In this document: piece after piece, positions 40,201 to 48,802 of the stretch
How the letters are laid out: each line of letters begins with the position of its first letter
How positions within the stretch are numbered: the stretch's first letter is position 1
Assembly (NCBI RefSeq): GCF_002563715.1
Contig: NZ_PDJJ01000001.1
Coordinates: forward strand, 3,720,001 to 3,784,000
DNA length: 64,000 bases
DNA from: Isoptericola jiangsuensis
Lineage (GTDB): Bacteria; Actinomycetota; Actinomycetes; Actinomycetales; Cellulomonadaceae
Direction: 5' to 3'
Notes under the pieces: generated by a model
Database searches by the model: none
What the model was told of the DNA's origin: nothing
What the model saw: the letters and a program-made list of their open reading frames with translations, nothing else
Translations under genes and position numbers: made by a program

Positions 40201-43200
40201 TGCCCGTCAGGGTGAACGCGTCGAACGGCGACGTGCCGTCCGCCGTCTGCGGGCCCGTCTGCCCCGGTGCGCCCGGCTCCACCAGGCGCAGCTGGTCCAC
40301 CTTCGCGTTCGAGGCGTTGGTGCCCGTGATCCGGGCGACCGTCGTCGGGTACGCGTCGAGCGGTGTCCCCAGGGGCGGCACCGAGATCGGCCCGTCGTCC
40401 CAGTCCTTGCTCACCGCCACGTTCAGCGGCTGGTCGATGATGAGGACGTCGTCGCCGCCGACGTCCGTGTAGTCCTGGCCGTCGTACGTGCCGACCTCCT
40501 CCACGGTGTCGTTCACCAGGCCCGGTTCACCCGTGTTGTAGAGCGTGCCGTTCGTCGACCCCAGCGCCGGCGACCCGTCGCTGCGCTTGGTGTCCCGCAC
40601 CTCGAACGTCAGGTCCACGTACCGGCCGTCGGCCAGCGTCGACCGCGCCACGCCGTCGCCCGGCTGCGGCGCCAACAGGCTCGACGACGTGCGGTCCGGG
40701 CTCTCGGTGATCGTCAACCGCACCGACGTGGCCTGCTCCCGCTCGTCCGCCGTCAACGTGTACCCCGGGAACGACCCGGCGCACGGGCACGGGTCGCCCG
40801 CCGCCGGCACCCACGCACCCCCGACGTACAGCTCCACCGACTCCACCTGGTCGTACTCGATCAACGGGTCGGCCGCCGTGCTGATCGGCTCGACGCGCAC
40901 CAGGTCGAACGCGTCGTAGAACGAGTCCGCCAGGGCCGTGCCCTCGGGGTCCGCGATGTCGGACAGGACGACGGGGTCCACGCCGGAGAACCCGCCCGTC
41001 GACCACCCGATCCGCGCCGTCACCTGGTCGCCCGACCGCGCGAGCACGCTCGCCGGGTCCCCGCCCAGGAAGTCCTTCTGGACCAGGTTCACGCCGCCGT
41101 CCGGGTCCACCGGGAACGGGTCCACGGTCGAGCACCCCTCGGCGGGCGGCGTCGGGTCCACCGCGTCCGACGACGCGCTCGACGCGCCGCAGTTCTCCAG
41201 CACGGCGTCCCAGCCGTCCGGACCCGTGAACTCCGCGACGAAGTTCGGCTGGAACTGCGTGCCCGGCGGGAACCCGTCACCCGTGGAGTCGTAGACGAAC
41301 TGCACGCCGCCGGCGCCGTCCGGCAGGTCGCAGCTCACCGTCGCCGGCCCCGTGTACGGGCCGCAGCCCGGCGCCGGGACCCACGCGCTGCCGTCCCAGT
41401 AGTTGACCGTCAACGTCGAGCCCGCCGGCACGTCCGTCGTGCGCACCGACCCCGCGGTGAAGTGGTCCCAGAACGGGCCCGGGTCGGTCGGGTCGCTCGG
41501 GTCCGAGATCACCACCTGGTCCGCGTTCGTCGTCGACCCGTCCGGGCCGAACGGCAGCAGCTGGCTCGGGAGCTGCACGATGACGTTCTGCCCCGGCACC
41601 GACGGGATCCGGGACGGCGAGATCACCTTGCCCGTCCCCGTCGCGAGCCGGTCGTTCAACGTCACCAGGGTGTCGTCCGCCGACCCGTCCGCGTTCGGCA
41701 CCTCCACCGCGATCTCGTTCGGGTGCGACACGTCCGGGTCCGTCTGGTCGGGGTCGGTGTCGACCGTGAACGGGATCGTCGCCTCCCCGCCCGTCACGAT
41801 GTCGCCCGTGAACTCGACGGAGAACCCCACCACCACGCAGCCCCCCGGCGGGTTCGGCAGCGTGCCCACCGTCGTCGTGCTGTCGCTCGGCGTCGTCCCG
41901 TCCGCGCAGGTGAACGTGACCGTCGCCTCCGTCGCGTCCGCCGGCCACGTCACGCCCGACCCGTCACCCGTCGGGCCGAACCCCGTTAACGTCAGCGCGT
42001 CGTCGCCCTCGAACGGGCTCGGCGTGCCCGGCGCCGGCTCGGTCAACGTCATCGAGCCGACCTCGGTGCCCGTGTTCTCCGCCCCGATCGTCACCGTCGC
42101 CGGCTGCCCGGCGCTCACCGGGTTCGGGCTGAAGCTCTTCGACCCCGACACCTCGTTGTTCGGCGGCGTGATGACGTACGTGTCCTCGTCCGTCGTCGGG
42201 TCCGACGCCCCGTCGTCACCGTGCGTCACGAACGACGACACGTCGTTGACCACCGTCGTGGGGTCGGTGAGGTCCTCCACCGCGTCGTTCTGCACGACCT
42301 CCACCGGGACGCCCGCCGTCGCGCCCGGCTGGATGTCGCCGCTGAACGTGTACCGCACGCCCTGCACCGCGGCGGGGTCCACCGAGTCGTCCAGCGGCTC
42401 CCACGAGTCGCCGTCCCAGTACTCCGCCACCACCGTGTCCGCGTTCGGCGGGTACGTGATCGTCCCCGTGCCCGCGTAGTCCAGGTACTCGAACGGGTTC
42501 GGGTCCGCCGTCGGGTCCACCGGGTCCTGGATGACGAGGGTGTCCACCGGGTCGTTCGAGGTGTTGGTCGCCCCCAGCGAGATCGTCGCCGTCGCACCCG
42601 GTTCCGCGAGCGCCCCCTCCGGACTGATCGACTTCGTCGTGTCGGAGTCCAGCTCCAGGTCCACCGCGGGCACCACGTCGTCCGAGGCCGTCTGCTCGCC
42701 CGCGTTGTCCGCGACAACCGACGCCGTGTTGGTGATCGGCACACCGTCCGCGGCGTACGGGAGGTCGGGATCGACCTGCACGACCACGGTGATGACGGCC
42801 TGGGAGCCGTTGGGGAACGTGTCCCAGCCGGCGGTGACGGTGTCGCCGTCGGTGTCGGCGTCGATCGTGCCACCCGCCGGCCCGCTCGCGATGGTCGCGC
42901 CGACCAGGCTCAGCCCGTCCGGCAGCGCGTCGGTCAGCACCGTGCCGGAGCATGCCTCCACCGGGTCCGAGCAGGCGATCGTGATGTCGAACGACACCTG
43001 CTCGCCCGGTGCGAACGGACCGTCGCCCTGCACCTGCTTGGAGATGCCGAGGGTGGCGGCCGACGCCGTCGTCGCCGGCACGGCGACCATCGGCAGGGCG
43101 AGGGCGAGCACGCCGAGCACCGACCAGCCGCGCGCGAACCGCCGTCCGTCGCGGCGACCTCGTCGTCGCCGGTCCACCCCGCTCCCACCAACCGCCATCG

Positions 43201-43240
43201 GTGCCCTCCACGACTCGGTGACGGCCTGTGCGTCCTGCAC
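34250..43240 (-). CDS. Giant LPRTG-anchored surface protein with DUF11 and DUF5979 repeats
   Basis: A 2,996-residue Sec-exported, probably sortase-anchored protein. Long basic signal peptide (RRRGRRDGRRFARG, hydrophobic core, ASA cleavage near residue 60). Residues about 65-1760 hold diverged beta-sandwich domains of the DUF11 type (for example LGISKQVQGDGPFAPGEQVS and VSGSKSFSPNPVSAGQPA). Residues about 1765-2950 are eleven tandem DUF5979-type repeats of ~107 residues. The end is LPRTG (2962-2966), a hydrophobic helix and VRRRLGTD. GTG start with GGGGGAGG five bases upstream; an ATG 14 codons later is possible. Composition is very acidic and threonine/valine-rich, as in actinobacterial adhesins. 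A role in adhesion or as a wall stalk is inference. No sortase gene is in the window. Confidence 0.9.
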   Translation of the reverse strand: MQDAQAVTESWRAPMAVGGSGVDRRRRGRRDGRRFARGWSVLGVLALALPMVAVPATTASAATLGISKQVQGDGPFAPGEQVSFDITIACSDPVEACSGTVLTDALPDGLSLVGATIASGPAGGTIDADTDGDTVTAGWDTFPNGSQAVITVVVQVDPDLPYAADGVPITNTASVVADNAGEQTASDDVVPAVDLELDSDTTKSISPEGALAEPGATATISLGATNTSNDPVDTLVIQDPVDPTADPNPFEYLDYAGTGTITYPPNADTVVAEYWDGDSWEPLDDSVDPAAVQGVRYTFSGDIQPGATAGVPVEVVQNDAVEDLTDPTTVVNDVSSFVTHGDDGASDPTTDEDTYVITPPNNEVSGSKSFSPNPVSAGQPATVTIGAENTGTEVGSMTLTEPAPGTPSPFEGDDALTLTGFGPTGDGSGVTWPADATEATVTFTCADGTTPSDSTTTVGTLPNPPGGCVVVGFSVEFTGDIVTGGEATIPFTVDTDPDQTDPDVSHPNEIAVEVPNADGSADDTLVTLNDRLATGTGKVISPSRIPSVPGQNVIVQLPSQLLPFGPDGSTTNADQVVISDPSDPTDPGPFWDHFTAGSVRTTDVPAGSTLTVNYWDGSAWVPAPGCGPYTGPATVSCDLPDGAGGVQFVYDSTGDGFPPGTQFQPNFVAEFTGPDGWDAVLENCGASSASSDAVDPTPPAEGCSTVDPFPVDPDGGVNLVQKDFLGGDPASVLARSGDQVTARIGWSTGGFSGVDPVVLSDIADPEGTALADSFYDAFDLVRVEPISTAADPLIEYDQVESVELYVGGAWVPAAGDPCPCAGSFPGYTLTADEREQATSVRLTITESPDRTSSSLLAPQPGDGVARSTLADGRYVDLTFEVRDTKRSDGSPALGSTNGTLYNTGEPGLVNDTVEEVGTYDGQDYTDVGGDDVLIIDQPLNVAVSKDWDDGPISVPPLGTPLDAYPTTVARITGTNASNAKVDQLRLVEPGAPGQTGPQTADGTSPFDAFTLTGITITPPPGMAPDATTTVTVTYDDDSTATFDEAGAEALTAAELVDVVGVEVAFDGLVPPGASGSMDLELKLRVLDRYDNDPVSVGEYSPVPNGAVATIDDPGGTSGDVRNAYDDAEMVLQNPLLELRVDKEFVPDQIVEPSTGPVTMTLTGQPLGPSRTAEMVLVDDDPQFWNQYDFVGFDAAATLTAPIEQVQVDAYVGGTFTGAPGSATPVTVTGGAWVEGTPTDVFQLPAGVAPGDVQGLRFTFSRVDGSIWENPALPVQRVPITIERRDEMRSGGPVLPDLASNPPSPGESDPGVANNSVQGTATGVEQVDGGPVTGTDEAEADLLYVHATNGVEIVKDFDGIVTGGTQTPSATFPMSITVTNTGDRAIQDLVVSDPMPVDGDGPQLTLADVPDPYSFTLSGPDPDPADGTPLPTTVGGADGVTIDQTGNLEALEFSFPEGAALGVGQTYTITVLVRFRVGLSSQTTVENTAGVTGDRPWDECVTRLDDATGACEADADVRPTESAVISQNKLVKATEDDELDVILAPGADPDTVCTPDLDGFYAYPCTPVVPPGHDETWRVNIRNVGNDPVLKLVGYDRFPTPGDTGSYADTSRGSQFEPILRGDPPPQLVNAPAGTTARFSYTTVDDYCLDDIEDPLNDPVCPTDDPTTGWVPFTGDEPESLLSQVTAIKFVITFPDGEALEPGEFVALEAVSTTPPEVPDDGNLAYAFNSAAVNAVYQREDGDLRNLLPVEGPQVGIATAAGPLEVNKLVLGDGAAYAPDTMDLEVLCTSAVGSWVETELDPIPVTVTPGEPLVVPNLPYGAECTISEAAGNGQTDVVVIPSSVTIEQDPDVVDIFVANIYRLAGLELSKKVESDAVDADGNPIAYGPFEATVECTFLGDAVYADGYGPDAPMVVELQDGADPVELTGLPAGAECTITETGTAGAPSTSITVTQDDGGVVTTDGTSTTVVLEPDTQSTSRATNAAEITNAYDVGSLEVAKVVDGDGAGFGAGPFTLDVECTLDTGQGETVVYADTITLTGGESVTIDDLAAGASCTVIESDDGGATTVDVSPSPVTIVADETVTVTATNTFDLGAIEVSKVVDGDAAEFGVGPFEVTVECTFQGQPVTVDPASQTFVGGETVTFDGLPVGAECTVTETGTGGATSSTLTVDDGAPVDGTTVDVVVPPGTDGGGTVEVVATNTFDAGAVEATKTVDGDGAEFAQGPYELTLECTFEGEPIDVPGGATRTVTDGGTVTWDGLPIGAECTVTESDPGQATSVVIDPDTLVVGGADGTTDVVEVTVTNTYDLGSFTVEKVVEGDGAAFGTGPFEVSVACTFEGADVAVPGGATQILTPGGSVTYDGLPVGAECTVTETDDFGATDVEISTSIDGGAPGEVVVPADDADPVTITVTNTYDVGTIEVDKETSGLGAILYPVGPFEVTLACTFEGEPIEVPGGAVRVFDVGDPAVFGGLPVGAECVVTETDDFGATSTTVTVDDGEAQPGRSTTVTVPPTEDGEPTTVTVTFDNLFSTSPLLVRKVVDGDGAAYGTGPFEVTLRCTFRGEPIPIPGGPVREIDVTDGTGVAVYFGLEDGSVCTLSETGQGGATSVTIEPPAVLVRETGADADPLEIVVTNTFDLGALTVTKVVDGAGAAYGTGPFEVSVACTFEGEPVDVPGGAVRELQGGESVTYDGLPVGAECLVTETDAAGATSSTVSTTVDGGAPGEAVVPGVDADPAEVTVTNTFDLGAFDVTKTLTGGAAEFGAGPYEVDAVCTFQGEPVDVPGGAVRTFGPGETVTYDELPVGAECVVTETDAGGATSSTVSTTVDGGAPGEVVVPGTDADPAVVTVTNDYAAGAVQVTKEVGFVGAAYDTGTFEVSLACTFEGRDLDVPGGATRDVTAGQTVTWSPLPVGAECVVTETDTGGATATEVSAVDGGAPGAVVVAAGDPAQVTVTNMFPAVPPPLPRTGAFVLPLLGVALLLGAVGGLLVFVRRRLGTD
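34390..37950 (-). repeat. Eleven tandem DUF5979 repeats within the first giant protein
   Basis: Each ~320-bp unit encodes a domain opening with a motif like EVxKVVDGDGAxFGxGPFEVxVxCTF and later xLPVGAECxVTET; in nearly every unit the two cysteines sit in these two motifs, which suggests a disulfide per domain. The last four or five units (about 34,400-35,950) are closest to each other. Confidence 0.88.
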
Positions 43241-43406
43241 AGTTGCCTCCCCCGACAGTGACAGAGGGTGTGACGTTCGTCTCGGGGTACTCGGACATGC
43301 CGCGCTCTTCCGTCACGGCCGTCTGAACGGCACGGAACCGAGCGAAAACGTGCGCAATCGTCGAAGCCGCCCGCTCCGGTCGCGACCCCGCGCCCGGTGC
43401 GGCATC

Positions 43407-45179
43407 GTGCGAGGCGTGCCCACCAGGCCCACGCCGCGCGACCTAGTCTCCGGGTTCGTCACCGGCCTGTTCTCCATCCCGGAGGGCATGGCCTACGCCA
43501 CCGTGGGCGGGTTCTCCGCACCCCTGGGCCTGTGGTCCGGCGCGGTGCCGACCATCGTCGGGTCGGTCTTCTCCCGCACCGTCCTCATGGTGACGACCCT
43601 GACCAGCGCCATCGCGCTCTCCGCGCAGAGCATCCTCACCGACGCCGGCCTCGACCCCGGCGACCTGGGCGCCGTCGCGGCGCTCACGCTCGTCGTCGGG
43701 CTGTGGATGGTGCTGCTCGGGGTGCTCCGCCTCGGCTCGGTGATGTCGTTCGTGTCCACCGCCGTCATGACCGGCTTCACCGCCGGCATCGCCGTGCAGA
43801 TCGTCGCGGGCGTCGTCGAGGACGCCACCGGGTACGACCCGCAGTCGCACAACACCGTCGGCAAGCTCGTCGAGGCCGTCGCGCACGTCGGCGACTGGGA
43901 CGCGCCCACCGTCGTCGTCGCGGCCGCGACCGTCGCCGTCTGGGCGGGCCTCTCCCTCGTGCCGCGGCTGCGCAAGACGGCGACACTGGTCTCGCTCGTC
44001 GTCGTCACCGCCGTCGTGGCGGTCGCCGGCATCGACGTCGAGACGGTCGGCGACATCGCCGCCATCCCCCGCTCGCTGCCGCCGCTGAGCCTGCCCGACC
44101 TCGCCGCGCTGCCTCACCTCGCGTGGGGCGGACTCGCCATCGCGCTCATCGCGCTCGCCCAGGCCGCCGGGATCAGCGCCGCCGTCTCCAACCCCGACGG
44201 GACCCGCGCCGACGCCTCGAAGGACTTCACCGCGCAGGGCCTCGCGAACGTCGCGGGCGGGTTCTTCGGCGCCCTGCCGACCGGTGGTTCGCTGTCCCGC
44301 ACCGGCGTCGCCACCAGCGGCGGCGCGCAGACCCGGTGGGCCGGGATCTTCGCCGGCGTCTGGCTCGTGCTCCTCGTCCTCGCGCTCGGGCCGTTCGCCG
44401 GGACCATCCCGATGGCCGTCATCGGCGGGCTCCTGCTCGTCATCGGCGGGGAGCTCGTCATGGGCCGCCGCCGGGACGTCGTGCTCGTCGCCCGCACGTC
44501 ACCGCTGTCCACCGCGGCCATGGTCGTGACGTTCGCCGCCACCACCCAGCTCCCCCTCCAGCAGGCGATCTTCCTCGGTGCCGCGCTGTCGATCGTGCTG
44601 TTCGCCGTCCAGGCGGCGAAGCGTGGCCGCGTCGTCGAGCTCGTGCCCGACGGCGCCGGCGACTTCGGCATCGCCGACGCCCCCGCCGACCTGCCCAGCG
44701 GCCGCACCACCGTGCTCCACTACGTCGGCAGCGGGTTCTTCGCCGAGGTCAACCGGGTCGAGCAGGAGTGGCCGCACACGGCCGGCGCCCACGACGCCGC
44801 CCTCGTGGTCTCCCTGCGCGGGTCCGCCGGCATCCCCTCGACCACGTTCCTCAAGTCCCTCGACCGGCTGCTGGACCGCTGGCACGAGCACGGTGTGGAG
44901 GTCGTCCTCTGCGGCGTACCCGACGAGCTCCGTGAGCGGTTCGCCGTCGGCGGTGTCTCCGACCGGGTGCGCGACGCCGTCCTCGGTGACGCCGGGGGGA
45001 TCCTCGCCACCCTGCGCGAGGCGTACGACCTCGCGGAGCGACGGCGCCGCGCCGCGAGCGCGGCGACGCTCGACCACCACGCCGCCGACCCGGACGGCGC
45101 TGCTCCCGGGGACCCACCCCGTGCTGTACCCACCGACCCGCTCGGCGACCCGGGCTCCACCGGCCAGGAGGCCCCATGA
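43407..45179 (+). CDS. SulP family anion transporter with STAS domain
   Basis: A 590-residue protein: a SulP membrane core from residue 12 (SGFVTGLFSIPEGMAYATVG, then QAAGISAAVSNPDGTRADAS and GGFFGALPTGGSLSRTGV, which forms the substrate region) and a C-terminal STAS domain about residues 430-550. The family transports sulfate, bicarbonate, or dicarboxylates with protons or sodium; specificity is not readable. Start is one of two GTG codons (43407 or 43416); neither has a clear ribosome binding site. It overlaps the next gene by four bases (ATGA). Confidence 0.92.
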   Translation: MRGVPTRPTPRDLVSGFVTGLFSIPEGMAYATVGGFSAPLGLWSGAVPTIVGSVFSRTVLMVTTLTSAIALSAQSILTDAGLDPGDLGAVAALTLVVGLWMVLLGVLRLGSVMSFVSTAVMTGFTAGIAVQIVAGVVEDATGYDPQSHNTVGKLVEAVAHVGDWDAPTVVVAAATVAVWAGLSLVPRLRKTATLVSLVVVTAVVAVAGIDVETVGDIAAIPRSLPPLSLPDLAALPHLAWGGLAIALIALAQAAGISAAVSNPDGTRADASKDFTAQGLANVAGGFFGALPTGGSLSRTGVATSGGAQTRWAGIFAGVWLVLLVLALGPFAGTIPMAVIGGLLLVIGGELVMGRRRDVVLVARTSPLSTAAMVVTFAATTQLPLQQAIFLGAALSIVLFAVQAAKRGRVVELVPDGAGDFGIADAPADLPSGRTTVLHYVGSGFFAEVNRVEQEWPHTAGAHDAALVVSLRGSAGIPSTTFLKSLDRLLDRWHEHGVEVVLCGVPDELRERFAVGGVSDRVRDAVLGDAGGILATLREAYDLAERRRRAASAATLDHHAADPDGAAPGDPPRAVPTDPLGDPGSTGQEAP

Positions 45180-46024
45180 CCGACGTGCTCACCGCGATCG
45201 CCCAGGTGTCGATCCTCGTCTTCGTGCTCACGTCGATGATCGGCCTCGGCCTCTCCCTCACCGTGCGGCAGGTCCTCACGCCGCTGAAGGACGCGCGGCT
45301 CGTCGTGCTCGGACTCGTGACCAGCTTCGTCGTCGCCCCCGCCGCGGCCTGGGGTCTCGCGGCGCTGTTCGGGCTCGACGACTCCGCGTCGCTCGGCCTC
45401 CTGCTCCTCGGCGTCGCCGCCGGCGCCCCGTTCCTGCCCAAGCTCGCGCAGATGGCCCACGGGCAGGTGCCCTACTCCGTCGGGCTCATGGTGCTGCTCA
45501 TGGTCGTCACCGTCGGGTACGTGCCGCTCGTGCTGCCGCTGCTCGTCGACGGCGTGGCCGTGAGCGCCTGGGACATCGCCCGGCCCCTGCTGGTGCTGAT
45601 GCTGCTCCCCCTGGCCGTCGCCCTCGCCGTCCGCGCCCGCTACCCCCGGTCGGCCGCCCTCGCCCCGCGCCTCAACCAGATCTCCACCACGGCGCTCGCG
45701 CTCGGCATCGGCGCCGCCGTCGTCGTCGCGCTGCCCGAGATCGGGGACCAGGTCGGCACCGGTGTCGTGGTGGCCACCCTGCTGCTCGTGGTCGTGCTGC
45801 TCGCCGTCGGGTACCTGCTCGGCGGGACGGGCCGGGCCCAGCGCGTCACCACCGCCCTCGGCACGGCCCAGCGCAACCTGTCCGCCGCGCTCCTCGTCGC
45901 CGGGACCAGCTTCGTCGGCACCCCGGAGGTGCTGGTCACCGTCATGGTCGCCAGCCTCGTGCTCACCGCCGCGCTGCTCCTGGCCGCCGCCGAGGTGGGA
46001 CGCCGGGCACCCGGTGACGCCTGA
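45176..46024 (+). CDS. Bile acid:sodium symporter (BASS) family protein
   Basis: A 282-residue protein with eight to nine membrane helices. It has the N-terminal SMIGLGLSLTVRQVLTPLKD and the mid-protein GAPFLPKLAQMAHG typical of BASS-like transporters, and the crossover region with TALGTAQRNLSAALLVAG. BASS members move organic anions with sodium; the substrate here is unknown. It overlaps the SulP gene by four bases, so the two anion transporters form one operon and may act on related substrates. Confidence 0.85.
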   Translation: MTDVLTAIAQVSILVFVLTSMIGLGLSLTVRQVLTPLKDARLVVLGLVTSFVVAPAAAWGLAALFGLDDSASLGLLLLGVAAGAPFLPKLAQMAHGQVPYSVGLMVLLMVVTVGYVPLVLPLLVDGVAVSAWDIARPLLVLMLLPLAVALAVRARYPRSAALAPRLNQISTTALALGIGAAVVVALPEIGDQVGTGVVVATLLLVVVLLAVGYLLGGTGRAQRVTTALGTAQRNLSAALLVAGTSFVGTPEVLVTVMVASLVLTAALLLAAAEVGRRAPGDA

Positions 46025-46028
46025 GCAG

Positions 46029-46388
46029 TCAGAGCACCAGGATCGCGACGAGGCCCGCCAGACCCAGCAGCGCCGTCCCGCCGCACATCACGGCGACCCG
46101 GCGGCCGTGCCGCAGCCGCGGCTCGTCGTGCGACAGGTGGTGGTGGGTGTGGCGTGCGTGCCGCTTCGCGAACCACCACAGCGGCGGGGTGAGGATCATC
46201 GCCACGGCCGCCGCCCACACCAGCGACGCCGGCCCGTCCACCCCGGGCAGCGTCTGCCACGCCACCGCGGTGGCCGCCGTGAACGACAGGAGCGTGCGCC
46301 GCCACGCCAGCGCCGTCCGCTCCGCCTGAAGGCCTCGGTCACGCTCCGGGCCGACGACGGGCGGGTGCCGACGGTCGGCGGCGCCCAT
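46029..46388 (-). CDS. DUF202 membrane protein
   Basis: A 119-residue protein with the DUF202 signature QAERTALAWRRTLLSF (residues 21-36) and three membrane helices, with a His-rich loop RHARHTHHHLSHDE between helices two and three. It starts at ATG three bases after the stop codon of the second DUF202 gene, so they are coupled. Function unknown. It ends five bases from the convergent BASS gene. Confidence 0.88.
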   Translation of the reverse strand: MGAADRRHPPVVGPERDRGLQAERTALAWRRTLLSFTAATAVAWQTLPGVDGPASLVWAAAVAMILTPPLWWFAKRHARHTHHHLSHDEPRLRHGRRVAVMCGGTALLGLAGLVAILVL

Positions 46389-46391
46389 CCG

Positions 46392-46799
46392 TCAGCCCTC
46401 GCCGTGCAGTACGAGCGCGAGGAGCGCGAGCAGCCCGACCACGGTGACGGTGACGACCAGCACGAAGCCGGTGAGCGCGCCCGGGAGCTCGCCCTCCTCC
46501 CGCATGGCACGTTCGGTACGTGCCCACTCGATCCAGGCCACGACGGGGACGGTGAACCCCGCCACCAGCAGGACGACGGCCGCGGACAACCGCAGGTGGG
46601 GCTCCATCGGCAGGTCGAGCGCCTCCAGCGCCGTCCCGCCCGCGATGAGCCCGAGGGCCGTGCGCAACCACGCGAGGATGGTGCGCTCGTTGGCCAGGGA
46701 GAACCGCGGGTCCGGCTCCGTGCCGCGCGAGTACACCCAGCGCGGGAAGCGTTCGTGCGGCGACGGTCCACCGCCGTCCCGACCTGGTCTGCTGGCCAC
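46392..46799 (-). CDS. YidH/DUF202 membrane protein
   Basis: A 135-residue YidH-like protein: N-terminal PRWVYSRGTEPDPRFSLANE, then RTILAWLRTALGLIAGG (the DUF202 core) and two further membrane helices. GTG start with GAGGAG seven bases upstream. First of a two-gene operon with the other DUF202 protein; such pairs are common and of unknown function. Divergent from the alkyl sulfatase. Confidence 0.92.
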   Translation of the reverse strand: MASRPGRDGGGPSPHERFPRWVYSRGTEPDPRFSLANERTILAWLRTALGLIAGGTALEALDLPMEPHLRLSAAVVLLVAGFTVPVVAWIEWARTERAMREEGELPGALTGFVLVVTVTVVGLLALLALVLHGEG

Positions 46800-46901
46800 A
46801 CGCGTCTCCTCGATCGCCTGGCAGCACGGTAGCGGTGGCAGGAACGAACGGCATCAGGGCCTCGCCGCGCGAGAGCGACGGCTCCTTGCGACGATCGGGT
46901 C

Positions 46902-48794
46902 ATGTCGACCGCACCGAAGCCAGCCACGCCCACCGTCGCGCGCCAGCAGCAGGAGGTCCGCGCGACGCTGCCCTTCAACGACACCCAGGACTTCGACGAC
47001 GCCACGCGGGGCCTGATCGCCCGCCGTGAACCGGGAAAGGTGACCGACGGCTCCGGCCGGGTCGTCTGGGACAACGACACCTACGCGTTCCTCGACGGCG
47101 ACTCACCCGACACCGTCAACCCGAGCCTGTGGCGCCAGTCCACGCTGGTCGCGACCGACGGCCTCTTCGAGGTCGTCCCCGGCATCTACCAGGTGCGTGG
47201 CCTCGACCTGTCGACAGTCTCCTTCGTCGAGGGTGACGAGGGCGTGATCGTGATCGACCCGCTGATCTCGGTGGAGACGGCCGCCGCGGCGCTCGCCCTC
47301 TACCGGGAGCACCGCGGCGAGCGCCGCGTCACCGCGGTGATCTACTCCCACTCGCACGTCGACCACTTCGGCGGCGTCCGCGGTGTCGTGGACGAGGCGG
47401 AGGTCGATGCCGGACGGGTGCAGGTCATCGCCCCGGAGGGCTTCGTCGAGCACGCGGTCTCCGAGAACGTGTACGCCGGTACCGCCATGGGACGCCGGGC
47501 CGGATACATGTACGGTGCCGCGCTGGCCCGCGGCCCGCAGGGGCAGGTCGGGGCCGGCCTCGGGCAGACGACGTCCACGGGCACGGTCACGCTCATCCCC
47601 CCGACCCTGACCATCTCCACGACCGGCGAGGAACAGGTGGTCGACGGGGTGCGGATCGTCTTCCAGATGGCACCCGACAGCGAGGCGCCGTCCGAGATGC
47701 TGTTCTACTTCCCGGACCACCGTGCCCTCTGCGCCGCGGAGGACGCCACCCACACGCACCACAACCTGCTCACGCTGCGCGGTGCCGTGGTCCGGGACCC
47801 GAACTCCTGGGCGAAGTACCTCACGGAGACCATCGACCTGTTCGGCGACGACCTCGAGGTCGTGTTCGCCTCCCACCACTGGCCCACCTGGGGTCGCGAG
47901 CGCGTCGTCCGATACCTGGAGAACCAGCGCGACCTGTACGCGTACCTGCACGACCAGACTCTGCGGATGCTCAACAAGGGCCTCACCGGTGCGGAGATCG
48001 CCGAGGAGATCCAGCTGCCGCCAGTGCTGGAGAACGCCTGGAACACGCGGGGCTACTACGGGTCCGTGAGCCACAACGTCAAGGCGATCTACCAGCGCTA
48101 CATGGGCTGGTTCGACGGGAACCCGGCGCACCTGTGGGAGCATCCGCCGGTGGAGCGCGCGCGACGCTACGTCGACTTCATGGGTGGCGCGGACGCTGTC
48201 CTCGCCCGGGCCCGGGAGTCGTTCGCCGAGGGCGACCTGCGCTGGGCGGCCGAGGTGGTCAACCACGTCGTGTTCGCCGACCCGACGAACTCCGAGGCGC
48301 GCACCCTGCTGGCCGACACGTACGAGCAGCTCGGCTACGGATCCGAGAACGGCACGTGGCGCAACTTCTACCTGTCCGGCGCCACCGAGCTGCGCGACGG
48401 GACGTTCGGGACCCCCACGACGACCGCAGCGGCCGACATCGTCGCGAACCTCTCTCCCGGCATGCTGTTCGACGCGCTCGCCGTCCAGGTGGACGGCCCG
48501 CGCGCCTGGGACGAGCGGGTCACGCTCGACGTGGTCCTGACGGACTCCGGCGAGCGCTACCGCGTCCGCCTCGCAAACGGCGTGCTGACGTACTGCACCA
48601 CCCTCCGCGGCGGCGACCCGGACGTCACCCTCACCACCACGCGGTCCCGCCTCCCGGCGCTGGCCGGCGGGGCGCTGTCTCCGCGCCAGCTCGTGGACGC
48701 CGGGATCCAGGTCACCGGGGACGCTGCGGCGCTCGACCGGCTCGTTTCGGTGCTCGACGGCGGTGACCCGGACTTCGACATCGTCACCCCCTGA
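46902..48794 (+). CDS. SdsA1-type alkyl sulfatase (metallo-beta-lactamase fold)
   Basis: A 630-residue enzyme. It has the N-terminal NPSLWRQSTL segment, the binuclear zinc motif HSHVDHFGG near residue 150, EDATHTHHN and ASHHWPTWG further metal ligands, then the alkyl sulfatase dimerisation domain (about 350-490; YYGSVSHNVKAIYQRYMGW) and a C-terminal SCP2-like lipid-binding domain (about 505-630). Characterised members hydrolyse primary alkyl sulfates such as SDS to alcohol and sulfate. No signal peptide is visible, unlike secreted SdsA1, suggesting a cytosolic enzyme. No ribosome binding site is evident; a weak GACGAT box lies six bases upstream. It is monocistronic with its own terminator. 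Confidence 0.94.
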   Translation: MSTAPKPATPTVARQQQEVRATLPFNDTQDFDDATRGLIARREPGKVTDGSGRVVWDNDTYAFLDGDSPDTVNPSLWRQSTLVATDGLFEVVPGIYQVRGLDLSTVSFVEGDEGVIVIDPLISVETAAAALALYREHRGERRVTAVIYSHSHVDHFGGVRGVVDEAEVDAGRVQVIAPEGFVEHAVSENVYAGTAMGRRAGYMYGAALARGPQGQVGAGLGQTTSTGTVTLIPPTLTISTTGEEQVVDGVRIVFQMAPDSEAPSEMLFYFPDHRALCAAEDATHTHHNLLTLRGAVVRDPNSWAKYLTETIDLFGDDLEVVFASHHWPTWGRERVVRYLENQRDLYAYLHDQTLRMLNKGLTGAEIAEEIQLPPVLENAWNTRGYYGSVSHNVKAIYQRYMGWFDGNPAHLWEHPPVERARRYVDFMGGADAVLARARESFAEGDLRWAAEVVNHVVFADPTNSEARTLLADTYEQLGYGSENGTWRNFYLSGATELRDGTFGTPTTTAAADIVANLSPGMLFDALAVQVDGPRAWDERVTLDVVLTDSGERYRVRLANGVLTYCTTLRGGDPDVTLTTTRSRLPALAGGALSPRQLVDAGIQVTGDAAALDRLVSVLDGGDPDFDIVTP

Positions 48795-48802
48795 TCAGCG
48801 AC

